A stretch of 64,000 nt of DNA from Syncephalis plumigaleata (Eukaryota; Zoopagomycota; Zoopagomycetes; Zoopagales; Piptocephalidaceae). The notes under the pieces are model-generated. The model was not told the DNA's origin, ran no database searches, and worked only from the letters and a program-made list of their open reading frames with translations. Position 1 is the first letter of the stretch. Each line of letters opens with the position of its first letter. Shown piece after piece: positions 48,001-59,289 of this stretch. The DNA lies in NCBI GenBank assembly GCA_025201365.1, contig JAIXMF010000001.1:310001-374000 (forward strand), read 5' to 3'. The position numbers and the translations under genes are program-made.

Positions 48001-49815
48001 TATTATACATTTCCTGAGACCTCGGCTGTACTACTCCTTCATGTCTAGTAATATCAATGAGCAAGTTAGTCGCGATAGCCACCACTAGCACCACTATCAT
48101 CACGCTTACCGATTCCATGCACCGTCTGGTGATCGTAGTTTACTCTTACGCCATAGCATAAGGGCATCAACCACATCCTTGGGTCGTTGACGAGCAATTG
48201 CTCCAATGGCAACAAGTAACTTATCGAACTCGGGATCGGCTCCATGTCTTAGAAAGTTGGCCATATCGGGCTCTTGCTCCTAATTACACTTGATTACTAT
48301 CGTCATGCTAGTGTACTAGTCGCAGTCTACGCTTACCATTGGTTGTTTCATCACCCAGGTCAGTTTACCTTCTGCTGCTGCTGCAAACTCCACAAATAAA
48401 GCATGAATCATGAATTCGGCAGGATTACGAAGCGATACCGCTGATGGCGCATCAGGTCCGTTGCCTGAATTACCGCCACTGCCACCGCTACCGGCACCGC
48501 TACTCCCTTGACTATCGTTGCGTACATGACGTCCATGTGGTAGATGCAGTAGATGGTGATGTCCCAGTCGTCCTGCACCATTCAATCCTTGAGCAACGGC
48601 ATACGGAATACCCGAAGCCGACAATTGATGATGATGATGATGATGATGCGATAGTGACGACGACATGGAACCCGAACGAGAATGTTGACGAAGTGCAGGC
48701 ATGGACATCTTTTTGCGTAATGAGCCTGCATTGGCTGTAGCAGCGGAATTAGCGCCCATATTAGTCGAGGCCGATGAGTTGGGTGGGGAGATCTCGGTTG
48801 GTGTAAGAAGTGATGAGCTTTTCGCTCGAGCTATTTGCTCTGGTGTTGCCGAGGCAGAATGAAGCGACTGGGCATCGGTAGGCAATCTGCCGCCATGCCC
48901 CGACTTGTTAGTAGCAGCTGCATTGGAAAGACCCATACCACCGCTGGACCACATGGAAATGCCTGAAGCAGAGGCAGCACTCGATTTAAGCGGTGCTGTC
49001 TTGCTGCCATTGTTCGCACTGCCACTGCCCGTGTGTAGTGGTGTGGTCACGACGCTACCACCGGGTGTTGGTTGACCATTGCCATTACTGTTGCTATTCG
49101 TGTTGCTATTACTCGTGTTGCTATTGCTATTGGAAGCAAGCCAGGAATTCTTACGCCCCGATCGACCACCAAAGAAATACGACGACTTTTTACGTAGCTG
49201 TGCCACTGCCGATGAGGCAAAGCTAAGCGGTGTCGATGGTGTCTGTGCCGGTAGGGATACCGTTTCACTATCACGGTTCACCGTTTGATTCGAGGGAGTA
49301 GGCACAGTGGATATCGATCCATGATGCAGATGGCTCGCTCCTCCTCCACTAGCGCCCGCGCCAGTACTATTGGAATGGTCGCCCCAAGAAGTAATGGGCG
49401 GTGGTATTTGAATGTAGGCCGGACGAGGAGCGCGACCAGAAGGAGGATGCGGCAATCCACCACCGGTATTGCCTGTGGTATGACCGCCACGCATGTTGCT
49501 ACCGCTGTTGTTGCCGGTGCTTATATTGGATCGTGCGGTACCACTACTACTATTAGAGCGTCGTGGTTGTGGGGCACGTGCACGTGCATTGGAACGACCA
49601 GAATTAGGTGGACCATTAGCACTACTACTTGTTGTGGTGGTGGTGGTAGCAGTAGCTGTTGTGGTTGTTGTGGCTGTTGCTGCCGTGGTAGCAGGCATAT
49701 CTGTAGTGGATGTATGCGTGGTATCAGAAGTATCACCGCCATCCATTACGGTGATATTAGAAGCCATCAGCGATGACAATCGCCGTGGCGATGTAATATT
49801 TGGCGAAATACTCAT
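39069..49815 (-). CDS. TAO3 (FRY): Cell-morphogenesis scaffold of the furry/PAG1 family (Tao3, Mor2)
   Basis: A giant HEAT/ARM-repeat scaffold that works with NDR/Cbk1-Mob kinases in polar growth. The N-terminal exon (49815-48316) is a 480-residue low-complexity Ser/Asn/Thr region ending in FMIHALFVEFAAAAEGKLTW. Short exons follow: DMANFLRHGADPEFDKLLVA; HERTLLEELGKKLEELVFKQ; RFIAELEKIPSDADGKENRK; then a 330-residue exon from MRLPALNAIARLVWVYLYRC. The last large exon (about 43985-39069) starts after an intron and has RNRRIDRLRIDVTRIYHMMS, RYDKVP-like and YDDAPMVYLSYDNQ-like blocks, poly-Ala, poly-His and acidic tails. Frame changes are needed near 45900 (GYVEVYRSDWRPVRRLLVGS lies in a second frame), near 45700 and in the triplet repeats near 44800. 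These look like indels, since conserved sequence continues on both sides. Confidence 0.88.
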
Positions 49816-51095
49816 ACGAACGGAAACAAACTACAATCGTACAGGATAAGGCTCATGAACAGGGGATTGTCGCTAGAAATAAACAGCGAGTAAGACCGTG
49901 TTATCGACTATTTACGTTTTTTGTTCTAATAATAATAATAATAGTAGTAGTAAGAATATGAATAGTATCAGTATCAACAGCGGCTAGAATAACACAAAAA
50001 GAAATGCATATACGCCGCGATAATAGTAATAGCTCAAGAAATAGAGGAAAGAACAAGAAAAGAAGGCTACACTATATATATCTCGTTTAAGAGTTGTAGG
50101 GACAGATACGCGTAGCTTATACGCTGACGAAGTGATGCATAAAAGTGATGAATGAGCAGGTGTAAGAGTGAGCGAGTACGAGTACGAGTGAGTAATAAAT
50201 AGATAAGTAGAGTGATAGAATGAAAAAACAGATGCTGGTACTCGATGTGCATGTGTGTAGTGAATGAGTACCAATTGGAATTGACGATTACGAAAAAATA
50301 AAGGCCGATTATGGTTGTCGCATAAGAAAGATGAACCCTATAAGTACAAATTGTATTTATCAGAATGATATGACATGTCATACATTAATTAAAGCATTGT
50401 ATTCATTAGTGTTCCCTATTTATTTGAGTTACAAATCATGCGATTATAGAATAATCATTTGTGTAAGCTATATATTATTCATTTATCATATATGATGTAG
50501 TTTAAACAAGCATATAAACGCTGTTCAATTATACTAGTGAACTATTTGGAAGAATTAATAAATTAGTAGGATTGTTAGCTTGATTCAATTGAACTGGGAT
50601 GTAGCACGCTATGATAGTGGGAGGCACCCCCCTAAATAATTGAATGCTTGATGCATACCACGATGCTGACGTATCAGTAAGATTGAACTAGTCATCCCTA
50701 TACATTCATCAATCAGTATGTATATATACTATTGGAGAATACGACGCCCAACAGGTAGATGATACTTGGTGTATACAATTCGAATAGCAATATGATCAAT
50801 GTATTTATCAAATCTATGATACAATTAGATAATAGCTACCACTAATATAGCTATTGCTAAGATTATAAATGATAAAGCTATCCAAGTATTCGCTTGTTGA
50901 AACGAGTTCTTTGTTTATTTGTTTGTCTTCAGTCACATCTCGACAAGATCAATTTGAATACAGGCTTTTTGGTCTTGTTTTCTCTCACTTATTCCAGTCA
51001 TCATCTTCACCCTACACTCAGATATCACCAATTGTCACACTCGCTTTTTATTCTACAAAAAACCCTGTCTATAAATACACAAATACAGGATCAAG
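49816..51095. other. Intergenic between furry/PAG1 and SF3B6
   Basis: Divergent promoters lie here. The DNA is AT-rich with an AAT repeat near 49926 and a C6 run near 50628. No gene is supported. Confidence 0.55.
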
Positions 51096-51687
51096 ATGGC
51101 AATGGCTAATAGTACTCGCGTACGGGTAAGTACAAGCACCGTTGTATTGTAGCGTAATAGCATATGAAATAGATTGACTTACCTATTACTACGTGTATTT
51201 GCGTGTTTACCTCTCTGTGGCGCAACTATCTTCAGGGACGTTTACCGCCTGAAGTCAATCGTATTCTATTGGTAAGGAATCTACCTTACAAGATCACGAC
51301 TGAAGACATGTACGAGATATTCGGGAAATACGGTGCTATTCGACAGATCCGAACGTAAGTAATCCGTGATTAGCACTGATAACTTGCAAGTAACAAACTA
51401 TTACGCGATAGTGGTACTGCCACGGAGACTAAAGGCACGGCGTTTGTCGTCTACGAGGACATTTACGATGCTAAAGCAGCATGCGATCACTTGTCGGGCT
51501 TTAACGTCATGGGTCGATATCTCATTGTATTGTACTATCAGCCGAATAAGACATCCAAGCGTATGAACATTGAACAGAAGGAGAAGGAATTGGCAGATCT
51601 TAAAAGGTGAGCGACACTATCCGTTGTAACTAGTATACAACTAACACCATTATACTTAGTCGGTATGGAGTTGGCGATGAGGATTAG
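51096..51687 (+). CDS. SF3B6: SF3B6/p14, branch-point-associated subunit of U2 snRNP
   Basis: One [23 protein letters not shown], then [33 protein letters not shown] and [14 protein letters not shown]; the C-terminal [17 protein letters not shown] is typical of p14. It contacts the branch adenosine and SF3B1. Four exons: [17 protein letters not shown] to IRQIRT; GTATETK to [13 protein letters not shown]-stop (51685-51687). The ATG at 51096 opens the first exon. It converges on SNIP1, another spliceosome protein, with about 210 bp between stops. Confidence 0.94.
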
Positions 51688-51897
51688 TGGCAATTTACAG
51701 GTTTTTACCAAGTTGATACAGCAGCACGACGTATGCTGTATGCAGTGACTAATTCATATCAATTGCATGTCATGTTACGAGAGCAAGTTTTATACGATGA
51801 TAAATACGAGATAATTAGTGATTAAAATTAAATGTAAACGAGTAAAGATTTATTCAAATAGACACTTAGTTAGTTCATTGGTTAGCTAGTAGTTAAA

Positions 51898-53008
51898 TTA
51901 CGCAGTAGTGTTATGACTTGGTGGTGTTGTCGCTTCAGCCGAGGCAGATCTATTATCTTGCTTTTTAGCAAGTTCACTACGAACATCATCCTCTCGTATT
52001 AGCACGTATTCTCTCGTACTACATCCAAAACGAATGGTGTCCTTTGGCCGTAGCTCGTAATAGCGTGAAGGAGGAATACGCTCATCATTGACAAATGTAC
52101 CATTAGTCGAGTCAAGATCAATGATAAATGGTCTAATAGCAATAGTAATGGTAATGCAATTCAGGTTAATATATATCATGTTCATTGATAATACGCCAAC
52201 TATCATATATATTTATATTTATATATATTACTTACTTTACTACGCGTTTCGGTTCAACATTAAGTTGACTCACTGGTGTTTGTTCAGCCATTAATCGGAA
52301 TTGCAAGACAGCATGTTGCTTTGAACAAGAGGGATGATCAATGGGGATATCTGCCACCTAATAATAATAATAACGCATATACATAGATGAATATATGCTA
52401 GTCATTTTTCAAGTTGCATACATACCCGACGATCTTTACCTAGTAGATAGGCACTTTGTCGATGAATGTGCAGCATATCAATATGCTCGTCTTTCTTAAA
52501 TACATAAAGGCGCCATCGAGCAGCAGGTTTACGCGCCTCTGTCGGCTCGTTATACTTGAGCGCCACACCATTATGCGATGAGGTTTCGGCGGCCAGCTTG
52601 CCTGTTAATCCAAAATTGGGCTTTTGCGTCGCAACATCATCATCATCATTGGGCGTATCTACCTCAGCAGCACGAAGTAGCTGCGTGTTATCGCCGCTGT
52701 CGTCGTTGTCGTGGTTATTGCTACGGCGAGCCTCGGTCGTATGTTGTTCACGCTCTTTTTCTTTTTTAAAGTTTATCACGGAGGTATTCTTTTTTATAGC
52801 AGATGGAGACGGCGACCGACGACGACGACGAATCGGGGTATCGCGCGTACTCTCGTCACCATTACGACTCAACTCGGGTGAACTAGACGATACAAAGATA
52901 TTGTAGCGTGTTGGTCAACTCATAGTTTAGTGGGCATGTACAAACTACTTACCGGGAACGTCGACGTTCAGAGGAACGAGTTGCTCTACCATCACGACGA
53001 GAAGACAT
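51898..53008 (-). CDS. SNIP1: FHA-domain splicing factor SNIP1 (Pml1; RES complex)
   Basis: The N-terminus is Arg/Ser-rich (MSSRRDGRATRSSERRRSR, SPELSRNGDESTRDTPIRRR). The C-terminal half is an FHA domain: ARWRLYVFKKDEHIDMLHIH, AYLLGKDRRVADIPIDHPSC then SKQHAVLQFR (SxxH phosphopeptide site), FIIDLDSTNGTFVNDERIPP and ELRPKDTIRFGCSTREYVLI. This is the SNIP1/Pml1 pattern; Pml1 forms the RES complex with Bud13 and Snu17. Five exons, with the first intron directly after ERRRSR. Start 53008, stop 51898. Confidence 0.92.
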
Positions 53009-53504
53009 TGTTTGACCAGTAAAATGTGCAGTTATTAAGTAATCAAACTACAGAATAGAGAAACAAGTAAGGATAAGCAGTGGAAAAGAATTAAGCTACT
53101 ATTACTTTTTACGAGTATAATATATCCTTTAATAGAGAAAGGTATCAAGAACAAGCAAAGAATAGCAATAAGCAATGGTAGCAGTAGTAACGGTAGTTGA
53201 ACAATAAAGAGGAAGCTAGCTAATATACGTACTTTTTGCCGTATCTGACGATATACGGATACAAGTTCACTCAACTGCTAGTTGCTTGTATACAACAAGA
53301 GTCATACAGGACAATAATCAGTGTCTAGAAAATACATGTGTATTATATGAGTGTGTGTGTGTGTGGCAATTGCATACTAAATGCTCCGCAGTTTTATGAG
53401 TCCTAAAAACTGCCAAAAATAAGTGACAGGTGTATGCCGGCGATTTACTGTGTATCGGCCTCTTTCCTTGCCAATATTCCACAGCACAGAGGACGACTAT
53501 CTAG

Positions 53505-53852
53505 GTGGGTATATATAGATATATAGATATACAACTAGCTAGCTAGATGAATACATGAACGGATGGATGGATGGATGCATGCATGCATGGATAGAAGTAT
53601 CATGTAGATTGCTTAAAGGTAAAGGTCATCTATGCATATATTGTTAGTAGAGTAGATCAATTGATGGATGGATGGATAAACGAACGAATATGAACAGTAT
53701 CGCCATTGTCTCTACCAATATGCATATACTCTACGAAATAGTGCAACGATATAACATGACCTTTAATGAATCCTCGTTCAATAACATGCTAGCATAGTAA
53801 TATCATAAGCACTAGTAATAACATATTGTATCGTATTATATTATATATATAG
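53505..53852 (+). other. 5'-leader intron of RPL32
   Basis: Donor CTATCTAG/GTGGGTAT and acceptor TATATAG/GTCGCGG bound a 348-bp intron ending 15 bases before the ATG. It contains GGAT units running into GCAT units (53561-53592), a second GGAT tract (about 53663-53678), and a TA tract at the acceptor. Confidence 0.65.
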
Positions 53853-53867
53853 GTCGCGGCTGTCAAA

Positions 53868-54438
53868 ATGACCACTGTCACTTCTCTTAACCGCACGCCT
53901 ATCGTGAAGAAGCGCACTAAGCGCTTTACCCGCCACCAGTCGGATCGATTCCTTCGTGTCGATGTAAGTATAGGATAATGACGATGATGATGATCATGAT
54001 GATGATGATGATGGCAAATGCATTGACTTGTATCTACAATGATACGCGCCACCATTCTAGTCATTGCTATATCATGGTTATAGTTACTGCATCTCTAACA
54101 TATACTTGTTGCTTCACTCTTCTTAACAGGCCAGCTGGAGGAAACCAAAGGGTATTGACAATCGTGTACGTCGTCGCTTCAAGGGCCAGATTGCCATGCC
54201 CAATATTGGCTATGGCTCCAACAAGAAGACCCGTCACCTTATGCCAAGTGGCTTCAAGAAGTTCCTCGTTTCCAACGTCAAGGAACTCGAGATGCTCTTG
54301 ATGCAAAACCGTACCTACGCAGCCGAGATTGCCCACAACGTCTCATCGCGCAAGCGCATCCAGATCGTTGAACGCGCTGCTCAACTCAACGTTAAGGTCA
54401 CTAACGGCAAGGCACGCGTCCGTACCGAGGAGAACTAG
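53868..54438 (+). CDS. RPL32: 60S ribosomal protein eL32
   Basis: Two coding exons, 53868-53963 and 54130-54438: [20 protein letters not shown], then [40 protein letters not shown] and a conserved C-terminal [20 protein letters not shown]. The [18 protein letters not shown] block is diagnostic of eL32. Codon bias is strong. The ATG lies 15 bases downstream of the leader-intron acceptor. Confidence 0.97.
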
Positions 54439-54793
54439 AGTGTATGCGAATACATGTGTGCGCGTATATGGTGTGCCTCTCTCGCTCTCTCTCTTTACGT
54501 GCACGCTATATATGCATTTCTCCTTTTATTCTTTTCGTTGGCAACACGATGAATTAACCAGTTAAACAATAGTGCAAATGTTATTCTAACACACGATCCA
54601 TTATTATTGCTGTTATAGTTAAAATGTCAATGGAATGAGAATGTAACCACGAAACACTAATGTGAATACTTGTGTATACATATATATACAATAACATATT
54701 ACTAACTAATACGGTAATAATGCGAATGTATTCTTTTATTGTAAACGGAAATATCAGGGATAGAAATAGGATTTATAGGTTGATGACTATATA

Positions 54794-56265
54794 CTAACGA
54801 TAATAGCTAGGACCTGATGTTGATCGTGTCCAATGTACGCTACTATTACTACCACTAGATTGATGATAAGGTTGGTCAGACACTTGTGATGACCGTGTTG
54901 TAGTAATTTGTCGTGTGCCATCAGGTCCTTCTGTAATAGTAGTTTGCGAACCCTAATTACGTAAAAATGTATTTGAATAACAAAATGATGAATAACATTG
55001 CTAGTAAGTGTAGCACATTAACACTTACATCAGATCTGAATGTTGTAGTGATTGTTGTGCGTTGTCCATTAATAATTGCGTCGATTGACGTGTCGATACA
55101 ATGGTAGGACTATGACTGGAGGATCGAGTGACTCTAGGACTATCATCGTGATCATCAGAAAACGAGATACGAGTTACCGTTTGATTAGATGATGCTGATG
55201 ATGATGATGGTCTACTTGAACTGGCAGGATTATATTGGCGCTGCTGCTGTTGTAGTTGTTGTCGTTGTTGTTGCTGCTCAATTGCTGTTGCTGCAATTGT
55301 TGCTGCTGTCTTTGTGCCCGCTGCTGCTGCTGCTGTTGATGATTATGATGATGATTATGATGATGGTGGTGGTGGTGGTGCATCTGTTGATGTAGCATTT
55401 GATGTGAATGATGGAAAGAACCTAAAAGTGATGGCATTTGAAAGAATGGATTAGCATCGAATGGCGATCCCATTGAATGTTGAAAGAATGGCGAGGAATG
55501 CATTGTTCCAAATCCTCCACCAAACATAAAATCATCAAATGGATCCATAGATCGCGTAGAATGACTGCGATGGAATGACGAAGACGACGACGCTGATGGT
55601 GATGTGTGTTGAAATGGGAATCCTAGCATGTTGTTATTACAGTGACATGATTAGTATGTTAGTCATTGATACGTGCACGCACACTATTCATCTATCTCTA
55701 CCTGATACTCCTCCGAAGAATTGTGACATCCATGGATCATTAGCAAAGAATTCGCGGAATACATCAAACGGCGAATGATGCTGTTTATCATCGGTATAAG
55801 CGATTAACATGCTAAGCATGACATGGAATAGTATTCCTCAACTTACCTCAAAGTGTTCATAGTGATAGCCACGTTCATCTACATTATGGATTTAATAAGT
55901 TATCATCTTTTATATATTGCTGATATGCATATCCTATACGAACCTTGCACTGGTACTTCACCCTTTAGACCAGCCTCACCATACTTGTCGTACAGTTCAC
56001 GTTGGCTCTCTAATAATGCATACAATTAAATAAACAATTGTTATTGTTATCGTTATTGTTATCACTTACCATCGTGTAGTACTTCGTAAGCCTCGGCTAC
56101 TTCACGGAATTTCTCAGTAGCCTCGGTTCTCCTCTCTTCCGGGTGCTTATCCGGATGCCAACGTAGACTTAGTTGTCGATACGCTTTTCGTATATCCTCT
56201 TTGCTGGCAGTTGGTGTCAATTCTAGCACAGCATACAATCTAGTATGTTGCGTGTGTCTTTCCAT
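54794..56265 (-). CDS. J-domain co-chaperone of the DNAJB type with Gln/His-rich middle
   Basis: The J domain is at the N-terminus: [20 protein letters not shown], then [12 protein letters not shown] with the HPD triad, [20 protein letters not shown] then [13 protein letters not shown] short G/F-type region ([20 protein letters not shown], then [18 protein letters not shown]) is followed by poly-His and poly-Gln tracts. The C-terminus holds [16 protein letters not shown] and [17 protein letters not shown], the beta-strand repeats of DNAJB6-like proteins. Five or six exons. Two frame changes are needed, in the CAG repeat near 55250 and near 55085, as if bases were gained or lost. The function would be Hsp70 stimulation, with possible anti-aggregation work by analogy with DNAJB6. 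Confidence 0.8.
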
Positions 56266-56665
56266 GTTGTACAAGTAAATAGAAACAGCCAAGAACCGAG
56301 AATAATCAGTGCTCCGTCTTATTAGCCACGGCAATATCAGTACAGATAGTGTAGAGTGTGCATACAAGGCAATTGATAGTTAGACGGATAATTCGAAGGA
56401 AAAGGGAAAGAAAGCGAGTGAATGCGTCTATGTGTGTGTCTCTCTTTCTTTCATATCGTGAAGAAATGTGTTGTACAGTGCGAGTGTGTGTGTGTGTTGT
56501 ATGGATTACCATGTGGTAATGGAAAAACCGACACTTTATGACATGAAAACATCCATCATCATTGCAGTAACAATAACAAGAATGATGGATACACATGTGT
56601 ATTTGCACGCTATCCGTATTATCAAATGCTAGTCTAGAATATTCTACCACAAGTATTTATTGAGA

Positions 56666-58587
56666 CTAAGAAGGAAAGTTAGATGATGGACCATGGCGTG
56701 GAGAAATATTAGGATGCTGACTGATGGGATGATTACCATGAAGTGCAGGTCGCGCATGTCGATACAGTAAATAGAATAGCTCTACAAATTCAGGATCATG
56801 CTAATAAAATTACAACAATTAATCAATTAGCTCATTAGTCTGGTTTGTTACTTGGTTAATAACACAGTTAACGTACATTAATAGCATGTAATACTGTTTG
56901 TACAAAAAGTGGCTGTGACTGTGAAGGAGCAAAACGAGCAAATAATCGAGCGAGTGCATGATCTGTGGTAGAAGTGTCACTACGCGGTGGATTATTAGGC
57001 GGATTATGATTGGGAAGTGCTCCTGTATACACTGATGATGATGACGATGATGGTGGTGGTAGTGGTGGTTGATGTGGATGCGGATGTGGTTGCTCAAACG
57101 AAGGCACTTGATTAGATGCTGATGATGATAGTGAAGGTGGTGGCAGTGCTAATGAACTAGATAGATTAGTGTCTTGATTCAATACCGGTGGGGCTAGTGA
57201 TTGTGGCAGTTGTGTTGGTATTTGATGTGGTGATGGAGTGGGATGATGATAGTGCGGTGGTGGTGGTGGTGGTCCAGATGTTGTAGGTGTAGCTCCATTC
57301 CCGCCCATTAGTAAAGCAAGTAATGAGGCAGTATTGCCGCGTTGTTCCTCTGGCGCGTAATGTTCAAAAGCAGTTGGAATTGGTGCAGGTGGTGGTGGAA
57401 GGGAAAGCTGACTAGATTGATCGATACCGGCAGTCGTTGTTGCTGTTAATGGTGACTGACCCATTGGCATAAGACGAGAGCGTGTACGTAATAGTTCATC
57501 TATAGGACTGGATGTAGAACCGGAAGAAATAAGAGCAGCTGGTACTGATAGAGGAGATGATGCTATGTTAGCAGCTGTTGTTGCTGATGCTGCTGATGCT
57601 GCTGTTGTTGTTGTTGGAGTAGCATTCAAACTAGCCTGTCTAAACATTTCTAGTAAATCTATTGTGTTTTTATTGCCACCGGGATTGCCATTAGGATTAC
57701 TAGGATGATGTGTGAAGGGAGTGTGCAATGTCGATGCTGTTGTATCCTCAATGGCACCCATATTTGTTGGATAAGACGATGGCGAACGATGCAAGTTGGC
57801 ACTTATCTCGAGGGTTAGATGCTTTAATCTAATCGAAATGTCAATTGCTAGACTCATCTATTGAACGGCGTAATCACTTACTGATTAAGCCGTTGCCATA
57901 TACGTTCACGGTCAGTAGGATCGTATATCCATAGACCATAGATTGGGGATGTGCCACCGTTTTGATTATCTACACGCATGATGATAAGTATCTTTCCATC
58001 GCATAGATATGAAATGGATGCTACACCACTGCTCTTGATTAGAATTATACTCACCAGAACGATACATGATATATTCATCGGTCTGGTGTAATACCAATTG
58101 CGGCTCCAAATAGGCTTGCGCGTTATCCAATCCCAACCGGTTAAGAATAAAGAACCCGAACAATGGTACCACATCTCTAAGTATTGATACGTGATTAGAC
58201 TGACAACCATAGCGGTAGTAATAGTAGCACCAGTAATAATGATGTCGCAGTCTAGTACGAGTTAATAAGCTACCTTTCAACGATAAACATGGCTCCTTCT
58301 ACGTTCTTTTTAGTCTATCATAGACCAATAATCAAGATGAAGGTTAGTGGCGATGGTAGCAATTACATCTGTATTATTGCAAGACCTACCCATTCTCGTG
58401 TTTCCGGTTCAAATTCATAGAGTACGGCATGACTAGCTGAATCAATGATGCCCTTGACGGAAGGAATGTGTCGCTTTAGTACCGATAAATTCACCGCTGT
58501 CCTCACACTGGCCACATTAGAAGGTGGCGGTGGAGGCAGGGCTGGTGTAGCAGGTGTGGAGTGCGGGTTAGGAGCCAGGAGTGACAT
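56666..58587 (-). CDS. DCP1: mRNA-decapping protein Dcp1 with a long Pro-rich C-terminus
   Basis: Dcp1 activates the Dcp2 decapping enzyme in P-bodies. The EVH1 domain is split over several exons: NLSVLKRHIPSVKGIIDSAS, AVLYEFEPETREW, KNVEGAMFIVER, PLFGFFILNRLGLDNAQAYL and YGLWIYDPTDRERIWQRLNQ; the FGFFILNRLG string is the family hallmark. A 330-residue Pro/Ser-rich tail follows, with TIDLLEMFRQASLN (a helical short motif, Dcp2/Edc-contact type) and a C-terminal helix FVQTVLHAINHDPEFVELFY, which fits the Dcp1 trimerisation region. The start MSLLAPNPH at 58587 has a proline-rich start; an ATG at 58602 is in frame. Stop at 56666. Confidence 0.9.
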
Positions 58588-58771
58588 TGTACAGGGATGC
58601 ACACGTCAGCGAAACAACAATAATAGAGGGAGATGACGTGGAGCGCGTACTTGAATAAGATGAGAATCATCTCTTAGTAAGGCTCAAAGTGGTGTGGTGT
58701 CAATGTGATTGTGCGTGGTTGTGTGCAGTTGTGCGTTTTTCTGACTTCATTCATCGATGATAATAATAGTA

Positions 58772-58991
58772 CAGTGTTTTTCCAACCGATTAACACTGGT
58801 AAATGTTTGTGTTTATTAATAAACAAATTTACACAATCGTTAACACCATTATCACCGTAGAAATACTAATTGACACAGCATGATAATAATAACAATTCAG
58901 TATTCGTAATGGATCATTCATTGATAGCGATAACTATCAATCATTCGTAAAAACAAATGGCTAACTGTGTTAATCGGTTAGAAAAGCACTG
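58772..58991. mobile_element. Tc1/mariner-type MITE, copy B (220 bp)
   Basis: Ends are CAGTGTTTTTCCAACCGATT and AATCGGTTAGAAAAGCACTG, inverted repeats of about 25 bp, with TA on both sides. No coding frame. The interior matches copy A at 30282 (TTATTAATA, GTTAACACCATTAT, TAACTATCA/TAACTATTA, ATTCGTAAA), so they are one family. The outer 12 bases of the arms are the same as in copy A while the inner arm bases differ. Confidence 0.82.
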
Positions 58992-59289
58992 TAACTACAT
59001 GGCAACCAATTTACTATGGAATAAAACATTAGATCCTTGCATGTTCATTATAGCAATAATTCGTTCAGTATTGAATACTATTATGATAAACACTTGAAAG
59101 GGAAAGAGATGCGTATCTCTATAATGTTAGCGACTGTTAGAGCAAACTCGTTTTCAATAGAAGAGTTAACCACCAATTATATTGTACCGTCCAGTACATT
59201 TTTATCGATTTTCTTTTCTCTCAGTCTGTGTTTATTTGGTTCTTTGTATCCAAATCAATATACATTCTCCTCTTCTATTCAGTGCATCA

